Part shown: piece after piece, positions 8,017 to 14,919 of the stretch | Numbering within the stretch: the first letter of the stretch is position 1 | Layout of the letters: the number at the start of each line of letters is the position of its first letter | NCBI GenBank assembly: GCA_035505655.1 | Contig: DATJQP010000033.1 | Location: forward strand, 1 to 20,389 | Length of the DNA stretch: 20,389 nucleotides | Source of the DNA: JAGVPT01 sp035505655 | Lineage (GTDB): Bacteria > Bacteroidota > Ignavibacteria > UBA10030 > UBA8401 | Reading direction: 5' to 3' | Position numbers and translations under genes: made by a program | The notes under the pieces: generated by a model | Database searches by the model: none | The model's input: the letters and a program-made list of their open reading frames with translations, nothing else | What the model was told of the DNA's origin: nothing

Positions 8017-10383
8017 ATGATGCAGTTCCCGTCGAAAGCCTTTGCTGTGCTTTGCTCCCTCCTGGGCCTCATTGTCCTTCCATCCCGTGATGTGGCTCAG
8101 GATCTGATGACCGTCTCCGGAATCGTCGTCGACGCGTCGAGCGACAGACCCTTGCCGGCGGCCACGGTCCGCGTCGACGGCCCATCCAACAAAGGGACCA
8201 TCTGCAACGACGCCGGCAAATTCCAGATCTCTCTTCCCTCTGGGAAGTACAACCTGATCGTCAGCTTCCTTGGATACCGCTCCGACACGCTCCGCGTTTC
8301 GGAGGATGCCTTCCGTGGACTCCGTTGCGCGCTGCAACCCGAGGCAATCCGGATGCCCGAGGTCATCGTCACTGACGAGGACCCGGCGGTAGAAATTATC
8401 CGGAGGGCGATCGAGAGCAAGCCGAAGTGGCTCGGGGCATTGAAGACATTTCAGTGCGAAGCGTACAGCCGCCTCACCATGAACCTCGATACCTCGATCG
8501 CAGCGATCACGGAATCGTACCTCACCCTCTACTGGCGGACGAACGACTCCCTCCGCGAAGTTGTCCATCAACGGCGGCAGACGCGGAATCTCGCGATGGG
8601 GGAAATCGTCGACAGGATCGGGCAGGTGACGAACTTCAACGACGACACGATCCCCATAGGCGGTTACAAGTTCGTCGGGCCGACCGCCCCTGACGCCTTT
8701 TCGTTTTACACGTATCGCCTCCTTCGGACGAGGTCGATGGACGGCATGGATGTCTACGACATCGAGGTGACGCCGAAAACCCGGATCAGGCCCCTCTTCC
8801 GCGGGACGATATCGATTGCGGAACGGAGCTACGCCGTGATCGCGGTCGACTTCGAGCCGAACGAGGCGTATGCGATCCCGTTTCTCAGGAATATCTCGTT
8901 CCACTATCTTCAGCAGTTCCGGCTTTACGAAAATCGCTTCTGGATGCCCGCGGACTACCGGGTGCATGGAAAAGCCGACGTCAGCCTGGCGGGGTTTTCC
9001 CTTCTCAAGTTTTCGTTCGCCAAGTATGTGGTGATGTCCGACTATCGCATCAACCCCGGCTTTCCGGATTCGGTCTTGAAACTCCCCCGCCTGACCGTCG
9101 CTCCGGGGGCGGCGGTGTTCGACTCGACATATTGGGCCCAGCATCCTCTTCTTCCCCTGGACAGTGCGGAACAGGAAGCTTACAAAAGCCTCGACAGCAA
9201 TGCCACGCTCGAGAAACAGATGCGCGAACGGACAAAATCACTCCAGCGGATCGGGGCGGGGCTCACCGGGCTCTCGTACGCCGACCTTCGCTTCAACAGG
9301 GTGGAAGGACTTTTTCTGGGCGGGAAGTTCGACGTCGACACCGTGACGAAATCGCTGGCGGCAAGGGGAGGGCTCGGGTATAGTTTCAGCGACCGGCGAT
9401 GGAAATATTCCGCCGGCGCAACCGTCTACGTCGATTCGGGACGCGTGCTCGGCGTCGGCGGAGATTACTATCGACGGCTCGACAACCGGCCCGACGAGGG
9501 GTATTATGACGACCTCCAGATATTCATCGGGAGTCTTTTTTCGAAGGACGACTACCGCGACTATTTTCTTTCTAGAGGATGGCACGGATTCCTGGAGGGG
9601 AATTTCCTCCGGAACTATGGCGCCCCCGGCCTGCAAACGCGCATCGGCTACACCGATGAGCGGGAAACCTCCCTCAGAAACATCACCGAGTTCAGTCTCC
9701 TCGACCGGGACAGGACATACCGGCTCAACCCGCCGGCCGCGGACGGCACGCTCCGATCGGTGACAATGGATGCCGAGTTCGGGAGTACCTCCGATTACCT
9801 TTTCAGAAACCCGTACTTCACCGCTCACACCTCGCTTGAATATTCCTCGAAGAGTTTCCTGAAGAGCGATTTCGGGTTTGCCAGAGCGTATGGCGCCTTC
9901 AAGCTGAAGTTCCCGACGATCGATCTCAACACCTTCTTCAACCCGACAATGTCGATCACCTTCAACGGTGGGATTCTGACCGGAGACCGTCTTCCGCAGA
10001 GGCTCTTCAGCCTCGAGTCGAGCTATCTCGGTTCGGCATGGTTCGGCGGGCTGAGAGCCGCGAGGGTGAAAGAATTTTCCGGGGACAGATTTTATCTTAT
10101 TTCGGTCGAGCACAATTTTCGCAGACTGCCGTTTCTGGCCTCCGGGATTCCGTATCTTTATAACAGCAACCTCGAAATCATCGTCTTCGGGTCGGTAGCC
10201 CAGTCGTGGCTGACGCCGTCGGCGCTCGCCGCCCCGCCGGTGTTCAACACGACGCACGGTCTCTATTATGAGGGGGGACTGAGCATCAGCCGGATTCTCG
10301 AGTTGTTCCGTTTCGACGTGACGTACCGCGGTGTTGCACCTCGCGGCTTTGCGCTCACGCTCGGCATCGGAGACATCTTCTGA
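8017..10383 (+). CDS. DUF5686 family outer-membrane protein with carboxypeptidase-like regulatory domain
   Basis: This 788-aa protein has an N-terminal signal peptide (residues ~1-28, hydrophobic core VLCSLLGLIVL). A carboxypeptidase-regulatory-like domain at about 32-110 follows (VSGIVVDASSDRPLPAATV, DAGKFQISLPSGKYNL). A long DUF5686-type region fills the rest, including the typical EIIRRAIESKP helix near residue 127 and, in the second half, alternating aromatic beta-strands expected of an outer-membrane barrel. The family is common in Bacteroidota and has no established biochemical function known to me. Start codons ATG at 8017 and 8020 are adjacent; either may be used. The gene lies 144 nt after the TonB-dependent receptor and 39 nt before a membrane-protein gene on the same strand, so co-transcription is possible. 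Confidence 0.82.
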   Translation: MMQFPSKAFAVLCSLLGLIVLPSRDVAQDLMTVSGIVVDASSDRPLPAATVRVDGPSNKGTICNDAGKFQISLPSGKYNLIVSFLGYRSDTLRVSEDAFRGLRCALQPEAIRMPEVIVTDEDPAVEIIRRAIESKPKWLGALKTFQCEAYSRLTMNLDTSIAAITESYLTLYWRTNDSLREVVHQRRQTRNLAMGEIVDRIGQVTNFNDDTIPIGGYKFVGPTAPDAFSFYTYRLLRTRSMDGMDVYDIEVTPKTRIRPLFRGTISIAERSYAVIAVDFEPNEAYAIPFLRNISFHYLQQFRLYENRFWMPADYRVHGKADVSLAGFSLLKFSFAKYVVMSDYRINPGFPDSVLKLPRLTVAPGAAVFDSTYWAQHPLLPLDSAEQEAYKSLDSNATLEKQMRERTKSLQRIGAGLTGLSYADLRFNRVEGLFLGGKFDVDTVTKSLAARGGLGYSFSDRRWKYSAGATVYVDSGRVLGVGGDYYRRLDNRPDEGYYDDLQIFIGSLFSKDDYRDYFLSRGWHGFLEGNFLRNYGAPGLQTRIGYTDERETSLRNITEFSLLDRDRTYRLNPPAADGTLRSVTMDAEFGSTSDYLFRNPYFTAHTSLEYSSKSFLKSDFGFARAYGAFKLKFPTIDLNTFFNPTMSITFNGGILTGDRLPQRLFSLESSYLGSAWFGGLRAARVKEFSGDRFYLISVEHNFRRLPFLASGIPYLYNSNLEIIVFGSVAQSWLTPSALAAPPVFNTTHGLYYEGGLSISRILELFRFDVTYRGVAPRGFALTLGIGDIF

Positions 10384-10422
10384 GAGATTTCCTATCGTTC
10401 ACACCTACGCCAGGAGTGAATC

Positions 10423-11094
10423 ATGTTCATCGGACATATTGCCGTTGCGCTCGGCGCCAAAAAGGCGGCACCGAAAGTGTCTCTTGGTACGCTCGTTCTC
10501 GCCGCGCAGTTTGTTGACCTTCTGTGGCCGCTCCTCCTCTTGCTCGGGCTTGAGCACGTCCGGATTGAGCCCGGAAACACCGCGTTCACGCCTCTCGATT
10601 TCTACGATTACCCGATCTCCCATAGTTTGCTCACCGGGATAGGGTGGGGGCTCGCCTTCGCCCTCGTATTTTTCATCGTACGGCGCTCCGTCGCGAATGC
10701 GCTCATCCTCGCCGCCTGCGTTGTAAGCCACTGGGTTCTCGACTTTGTCTCGCACCGGCCGGACCTGCCGATCGTCCCCGGACTGGGAATGAAAGTCGGC
10801 CTTGGGCTCTGGAATTCGGTGCCGGCGACGATCATTGTCGAGGGGCTCCTCTTTGCCGGCGGAGTCTACCTCTATGTCCGGTCGACCCATGCGAAGGACA
10901 AGACCGGGACGTATGCCTTCTGGTCTCTCATCGTCTTTCTCTTCCTCGTTTGGGTGGCGAACATGCTCGGAGGCGCTCCGCCGAGTGTGGAGGCGATCGC
11001 TTGGGCCGGACAGGCGATGTGGCTTCTCGTGATCTGGGCCTACTGGGCCGATCGTCATCGGGCGGCCGGAAACATGACAGGCGTCCCCCAATAA
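10423..11094 (+). CDS. YdjM/DUF457-like integral membrane protein (putative metal-dependent hydrolase family)
   Basis: The 223-aa product has about five to six hydrophobic segments and the histidine pattern of the inner-membrane YdjM/DUF457-like family. An N-terminal MFIGHIAVALGAK carries H5. DYPISHSLL is in the middle, and SHWVLDFVSHRPDLP follows with two His and an Asp. The family is annotated as membrane-bound metal-dependent hydrolases on motif grounds; substrates are unknown. The start is well supported by an AGGAG ribosome binding site 6 nt before the ATG. It follows the DUF5686 gene by 39 nt. The C-terminal ~20 residues are polar. Confidence 0.7.
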   Translation: MFIGHIAVALGAKKAAPKVSLGTLVLAAQFVDLLWPLLLLLGLEHVRIEPGNTAFTPLDFYDYPISHSLLTGIGWGLAFALVFFIVRRSVANALILAACVVSHWVLDFVSHRPDLPIVPGLGMKVGLGLWNSVPATIIVEGLLFAGGVYLYVRSTHAKDKTGTYAFWSLIVFLFLVWVANMLGGAPPSVEAIAWAGQAMWLLVIWAYWADRHRAAGNMTGVPQ

Positions 11095-11263
11095 CTTGTC
11101 GGCATGCGGAGCGGACCCTCGACGTGTGGCCCTAACTCCCGGAGCACGGAACACCGTATCGATGCCTCTTATCAACGCATCTCTGGGCGATCTGATCTGA
11201 CCGTTGATGCGCATTTGGTCAGATTCCCGTCATCTCTCCTTTCGTTCCGTTCTTGCTTCTTCT
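11095..11263. promoter_or_regulatory. Non-coding segment with two mutually exclusive hairpins
   Basis: ATCAACG (11171-11177) pairs with CGTTGAT (11202-11208). ATCTGACC (11195-11202) pairs perfectly with GGTCAGAT (11217-11224) across 14 nt. The two stems share position 11202 and overlap in space, so both cannot form fully. Neither is followed by a T run. They could act as the end hairpin of the upstream gene, an operator or a switch. No known riboswitch class was recognised. Confidence 0.4.
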
Positions 11264-11353
11264 GCCTTCCGCTTCCCACACCTGCCTCCCGTTTCCCATC
11301 CCCTGCCTCCCGTCTTCCGCCTCCCGCCTCCTGTCTCCTGTATTCCGTATTCT
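11264..11353. repeat. Degenerate heptamer tandem array 2
   Basis: About thirteen units read on the plus strand with period 7: GCCTTCC, GCTTCCC, one 6-nt unit ACACCT, GCCTCCC, GTTTCCC, ATCCCCT, GCCTCCC, GTCTTCC, GCCTCCC, GCCTCCT, GTCTCCT, GTATTCC, GTATTCT. The strand is almost pure pyrimidine. It ends 8 nt before the TTG of the candidate uppP promoter. Positions 11335-11354 match the reverse complement of 5250-5269 at 19 of 20 bases. Confidence 0.85.
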
Positions 11354-11361
11354 GGCTCTCC

Positions 11362-11392
11362 TTGCTTCCCCCGCCACTTTTCAGTATCTTTA
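11362..11392 (+). promoter_or_regulatory. uppP: Candidate promoter for uppP-dedA
   Basis: TTG (11362-11364), 20 nt, then TATCTTTA (11385-11392), which matches TAnnTTTG at all but the last base. Transcription would begin near 11399, so the hairpin at 11401-11429 would form the very 5' end of the transcript. Confidence 0.45.
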
Positions 11393-11400
11393 AGGCCGTT

Positions 11401-11429
11401 GAGGAGGTTTTTCTGCCTCCTCTTTTTTT
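11401..11429 (+). terminator. Strong terminator-like hairpin in the uppP leader
   Basis: GAGGAGG (11401-11407) pairs perfectly with CCTCCTC (11416-11422) around an 8-nt loop, followed directly by seven T (11423-11429). This is the strongest intrinsic-terminator structure in the window. It lies 27 nt before the uppP ATG and about 300 nt after the preceding gene. It could end upstream transcripts, or act as an attenuator if the promoter at 11362-11392 is used. Confidence 0.7.
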
Positions 11430-11456
11430 GCTCACCAGTATCGGAAGGCCGGAACA

Positions 11457-12290
11457 ATGTCCTTGATCTACGCGATACTCCTCGGGATCATTCAGGGTCT
11501 GACGGAGTTTCTTCCGATCAGCAGCACCGCTCACCTGACGATCGCCGGAAAAATCCTGGGCCTTGTGAACCCCGCCCGGCCGGATGAATGGACCGCCTTC
11601 ATTGCGGTGATTCAGCTTGGGACGATGACGGCTGTCGTCGTCTACTTCTTCAAGGACCTCGTCCGCATTACCTCGAAATTCTTCTCCGACGGCGCAAAAT
11701 TCGTCGCATCTCCCTCGGTGGGTTTGGGGGAAGCAAAGATGGGGTGGTTCATCATACTCGGCACGCTTCCGGTCGCGGTGATCGGTCTGACCCTCAGAAA
11801 GATCGTTGAAGGGGCGTTGACCAAAAGTCTTACGGTCATCGGCGCGAGCCTCATCGTCCTGGCTCTCATCCTTTGGCTGGCAGAACGCGTCGGGTCGCGG
11901 AAGAAGCAGATGTCGGAGTTGACGTGGCTAGACAGCCTTATCATCGGTATCGCTCAATCCTTCGCCCTCATCCCCGGTTCATCCCGCTCCGGAACGACAA
12001 TCACGGCGGGGCTCTTTCTCGGTATTACACGGGAAGATGCGGCCCGGTTTTCTTTTCTCCTCAGCGTTCCCGCGGTTTTCGCGAGCGGGATGCTGGAGAT
12101 GTACGAAATGCGTCATTTCATGGGGGATCTCGGATTGCTTAACGTCGTCGTCGCCACGCTGGTCTCGGGGATCGTGGGGTACGCGTCGATCGCCTTTCTC
12201 CTGAGGTATCTTCGCACGCATACGACGTATCTCTTCATCTTCTACCGTCTCGCCCTCGGCGTCGTTCTCCTCCTCATGGCGGCGAACTAA
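11457..12290 (+). CDS. uppP: Undecaprenyl-diphosphatase UppP/BacA
   Basis: This 277-aa polytopic membrane enzyme dephosphorylates undecaprenyl pyrophosphate to the carrier lipid C55-P, recycling it for peptidoglycan, O-antigen and other envelope glycans. Both family signatures are present: QGLTEFLPISSTAH (residues 13-26, with Q13 and E17 of the (E/Q)xxxE motif and the Ser/His pair) and PGSSRSG (173-179), including the catalytic arginine. Length and hydrophobic profile are normal. Overproduction of this family gives bacitracin resistance. The ATG at 11457 is preceded by GGAAGG about 8-13 nt upstream. The DedA-family gene follows 39 nt later. The leader contains a terminator-like hairpin. Confidence 0.95.
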   Translation: MSLIYAILLGIIQGLTEFLPISSTAHLTIAGKILGLVNPARPDEWTAFIAVIQLGTMTAVVVYFFKDLVRITSKFFSDGAKFVASPSVGLGEAKMGWFIILGTLPVAVIGLTLRKIVEGALTKSLTVIGASLIVLALILWLAERVGSRKKQMSELTWLDSLIIGIAQSFALIPGSSRSGTTITAGLFLGITREDAARFSFLLSVPAVFASGMLEMYEMRHFMGDLGLLNVVVATLVSGIVGYASIAFLLRYLRTHTTYLFIFYRLALGVVLLLMAAN

Positions 12291-12329
12291 GCGCGAAGGA
12301 ACGCGGGCGGGTGTGAGGAATCCCACGCT

Positions 12330-12962
12330 ATGGAGTTCTTCAAGGAATTTTTTTCGCGGCTGACCGATGTGAAGGAGCTCGTCCGGTGGGCGGGCTATCC
12401 GGGGTTGGCGATCATCGTCTTCTCCGAGACCGGGCTCCTCGTCGGATTTTTCCTACCGGGTGATTCCCTCCTCGTCACCGCGGGACTGTTCGCCGCAGCG
12501 GGATACTTCAACGTTGTCGCCCTCATCGCGCTTCTCATCCCTGCGGCCATTATCGGAAATGCGAGCGGGTACTTCATCGGAAAGAAGGGGGGAGCGGCAC
12601 TCTATGCCCGTGAGGAGTCGCGCTTCTTCAAGAAGGAGTACCTTCTCAAGACAAAGGAATTCTACGAGCACTACGGCCCGATCACGATCATCATGGCGCA
12701 ATTCATGCCCTTTGCCCGCACCTTTGCTCCCGTTGTGGCGGGCATCGCGGAGATGAGGTATACACGCTTTGCATCGTACAACGTCATCGGGGCGGTGGCG
12801 TGGATCGCGAGCATGCTCCTCGCAGGTTACTTTCTCGGCAGTTCCATCCCGAACATCGATCAGAATATCCAGTACGTCATCATCGTTGTCGTCCTGTTGT
12901 CTCTTCTCCCCGGCATCATCAAGGTCATTCAAATAAAGCTTGCGGGGCGCAAGACCCTCTGA
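12330..12962 (+). CDS. DedA-family membrane protein (possible undecaprenyl-phosphate flippase)
   Basis: The 210-aa protein carries DedA/SNARE-associated family features: E33 in FSETGLL followed by FFLPGDSLL (40-48), a glycine-rich GNASGYFIGKKGG segment (76-88), and FMPFARTFAPVVAG (125-138) with conserved R130. DedA proteins are re-entrant-loop membrane transporters. Some members (UptA) were shown to return undecaprenyl phosphate across the cytoplasmic membrane; others move phosphatidylethanolamine or affect membrane potential. Its place 39 nt after uppP, same strand, favours C55-P recycling, but this is inference from context. Confidence 0.88.
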   Translation: MEFFKEFFSRLTDVKELVRWAGYPGLAIIVFSETGLLVGFFLPGDSLLVTAGLFAAAGYFNVVALIALLIPAAIIGNASGYFIGKKGGAALYAREESRFFKKEYLLKTKEFYEHYGPITIIMAQFMPFARTFAPVVAGIAEMRYTRFASYNVIGAVAWIASMLLAGYFLGSSIPNIDQNIQYVIIVVVLLSLLPGIIKVIQIKLAGRKTL

Positions 12963-12984
12963 CCGCGCTTCGCCCGTTGCCACG

Positions 12985-13278
12985 ATGAAGACCCATTCGT
13001 CGACGCCAGGCATCCGCTTCCACGTTGATCCCATTTTCCTGAAGGAAGTCCAGGAGCTTCCGTGGCAATACCCGATTTCGGAATGGCGGAGCCATGGGGT
13101 CCGGCTTCTTGACGTGAAGCGGGGGATATCGCGTCACGTCGTCATCTTTGTGAAGGCGGGTCGGTTTTCCTTCGGCATCAAGGAAATAGCGGAGGAGAAT
13201 CTCGGACGCCATCGCCGAGATGTTTCTGGAGCTTCATTGGAGAGGAGTAAGGGCTCTCCGTTCGGTGGTGCGGGTTAG
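12985..13278 (+). pseudogene. Remnant of a kinase-like protein (DUF4032/WaaP-type suspected)
   Basis: From ATG 12985 the frame reads like the N-terminus of a larger protein: FHVDPIFLKEVQEL, then LLDVKRGISRHVVIF and FSFGIKEIAEE. From memory this resembles the glycine-rich start of WaaP/DUF4032-like kinases, with the lysine strand FGIKE. After residue ~71 the frame turns into unlikely sequence and stops at 13278. In the next frame, from 13199, the protein-like stretch ISDAIAEMFLELHWRGV appears. It resembles the helix before a kinase catalytic loop and is then also lost. I read this as a gene with an internal deletion and a frameshift. A small intact protein of 97 aa is the alternative. The family name is uncertain. 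Confidence 0.45.
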
Positions 13279-13324
13279 TTCCTTCGTGCGTCCGACGATT
13301 GAAGCCACCGGTCTCCGCAAAGAG

Positions 13325-13355
13325 TTTCGCGGAAGAGAGAAAACTGGTATATTAG
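13325..13355 (+). promoter_or_regulatory. Candidate promoter for the 88-aa protein and marC-family gene
   Basis: TTTC (13325-13328), 19 nt, then TATATTAG (13348-13355), matching TAnnTTTG except at one base. The start codon at 13382 follows after a ~20-nt leader containing AAGGAG. Confidence 0.4.
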
Positions 13356-13381
13356 TCTCATCACCAATCTAAGGAGCTTCA

Positions 13382-13648
13382 ATGACAACCGTCCCCCCGG
13401 CCAGGGTCAAAGAGTTCGGTCCGGCAACGCTGGAAAAGATAGCCTATGAGAGTGTCGCGTCGATCCCGACCCGGGAACCGAACGACCAGAACCGTCTCGG
13501 CTTCTGCGTCTGGCAATTCCTCTCCGAACGGAAAGAAACCCTTGCCCAGGCGATCCACACCTCCGGCTCGCGGATTCTCATCCCCGAAGCCGACGTCCTG
13601 CGCATCGTCGGCGACTCGCTGAAGAAAGCCGGGATCTCCCTGGAGTAA
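13382..13648 (+). CDS. Small protein of unknown function, 88 aa
   Basis: I do not recognise a family. The 88-aa product is soluble-looking and mixed alpha/beta in character, without signal peptide or membrane segment. It contains one cysteine and a stretch LGFCVWQFLSERKETLAQAI that should be helical, ending DSLKKAGISLE. The gene is likely real: it has an AAGGAG ribosome binding site 5 nt before ATG, a candidate promoter, normal codon use and a stop only 4 nt before the GTG of the marC-family gene, which implies co-transcription. Confidence 0.72.
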   Translation: MTTVPPARVKEFGPATLEKIAYESVASIPTREPNDQNRLGFCVWQFLSERKETLAQAIHTSGSRILIPEADVLRIVGDSLKKAGISLE

Positions 13649-13652
13649 TGCC

Positions 13653-14240
13653 GTGAAAACCGCTTTCCATAGTCTCTTGATGGCGTTCATCCCGGTCTTC
13701 GTCGCCATCGATATCCTCGGTGCGCTTCCCGTTTTTATTTCGCTTACGGTTGAGATGGATGCGAAGGCGAAGAAGCGCCTCGTCGTCGAAGCCACGCTCA
13801 CGGCGGGGGCCGTCGCGCTCGTCTTCCTCGTCCTGGGGAAGCTCATCTTTTCGTTCCTTGGGATCACGGAGAACGATTTCCGTATCGGGGGAGGGATCGT
13901 CCTTCTCGTCCTTTCGGTATACGAGCTCCTCTTCGCCACCGATGCCCAGCGCGATCCGGGGACATCCGTCGGCGTCGTCCCGATCGGGATTCCTCTCATC
14001 ATGGGGCCGGCGGCCCTCACCTCCATCATCATCGTCGTCGACAACTACGGCTATTGGATGTCGATGATCTCGCTTCTCGCAAACCTTCTCATCGTCTGGC
14101 TTGTCTTCCGGCATTCGGAGGTGATCATGAGGGTGATGGGAGTGGCGGGGTCGAGGGCCTTTGCAAAGGTGGCCTCTCTTTTTATGGCGGCCATCGCCGT
14201 GATGATGATCCGGGTCGGAATTCAGAATATCCTCGGATAG
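13653..14240 (+). CDS. MarC-family integral membrane protein
   Basis: The 195-aa protein has six predicted hydrophobic segments, the normal number for the MarC/UPF0056 family. It begins AFHSLLMAFIPVFVAIDILGALPVFISLT, typical of the family's first helix pair, and has a conserved VPIGIPLIMGPAALTSII segment in the middle. Members are inner-membrane proteins of unproven function; an early link to multiple antibiotic resistance in E. coli was not upheld. The start is GTG at 13653, since the ATG just before it (13648) is out of frame. GGAG lies 8-9 nt upstream, inside the end of the preceding small gene. The esterase gene follows after 25 nt. Confidence 0.88.
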   Translation: MKTAFHSLLMAFIPVFVAIDILGALPVFISLTVEMDAKAKKRLVVEATLTAGAVALVFLVLGKLIFSFLGITENDFRIGGGIVLLVLSVYELLFATDAQRDPGTSVGVVPIGIPLIMGPAALTSIIIVVDNYGYWMSMISLLANLLIVWLVFRHSEVIMRVMGVAGSRAFAKVASLFMAAIAVMMIRVGIQNILG

Positions 14241-14265
14241 TCTCTTCCCGAGTCCCTCTCTCATC

Positions 14266-14919
14266 ATGAAATCTGTCGCCTCACCGCTTGTCTACAAGGC
14301 TCTTCCGCCGCGTCGGCCGGCCGCAGGCCCCGCGCCGGCGATCATTCTCCTGCATGGACGAGGCTCGGATGAGAACGACCTGTTCGGGTTGTCGGAGTAT
14401 CTTGACGAGCGGCTGGCGGTCTTCAGCCTTCGGGCACCGCTTCCGTTCGAGTTCGGGGGGTACACCTATTTCCAGCTCAACGACGACGGCTCGGCGGACC
14501 GGGAACAATTTCTCTCCAGCTATGAGAAACTGGTGGAATTTGTGGACGGCGTCGCACGACTTCCGGAGGTGGACGGGAAACGACTCTACCTGATGGGCTT
14601 CAGCATGGGAACGATCATGTCGTATGCCGTTGCGCTGACCCATCCCGAAAAATTCGCCGGAGTGATTGCCCAGAGCGGCTTCGTCCGGGATCACCCGGAC
14701 CTCGTGTACCGTTGGAAGGACCTCGCGAAATGCCCCTTCATCATCACGCATGGGACGTACGATGAGGTTCTTCCGGTCTCACTGGCGCGGGAGACGAGGG
14801 AGCTCTTTAAGCAATCGAATGCCGAGGTGGTGTACAAGGAGTATCCGATGGGACACGAAATTAACGGCGAGAGTCTAGCCGACGTCGTTGCGTGGCTGAA
14901 AAAGCGGCTGGGAGGTTAG
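14266..14919 (+). CDS. Alpha/beta hydrolase, phospholipase/carboxylesterase family
   Basis: This 217-aa cytosolic-looking protein matches the phospholipase/carboxylesterase family (Abhydrolase_2). The oxyanion-hole region is LLHGRGSDENDL (residues 28-39). The nucleophile elbow GFSMG places the catalytic serine at 113. The acid is D166 in HGTYDEVLPV and the base is H197 in PMGHEI, so the triad is complete. Family members hydrolyse short-chain acyl esters or lysophospholipids; the substrate here is unknown. It has no signal peptide. It follows the marC-family gene closely, and its stop overlaps by 4 nt (TTAG) the stop of the convergent glycosyltransferase gene. Confidence 0.9.
   Translation: MKSVASPLVYKALPPRRPAAGPAPAIILLHGRGSDENDLFGLSEYLDERLAVFSLRAPLPFEFGGYTYFQLNDDGSADREQFLSSYEKLVEFVDGVARLPEVDGKRLYLMGFSMGTIMSYAVALTHPEKFAGVIAQSGFVRDHPDLVYRWKDLAKCPFIITHGTYDEVLPVSLARETRELFKQSNAEVVYKEYPMGHEINGESLADVVAWLKKRLGG

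Noticed and set aside
7888..9144. 418-codon minus-strand open frame opposite the DUF5686 gene
   Set aside because: Low-complexity charged composition, no domain, and the opposite strand carries a signal peptide and recognised domains.
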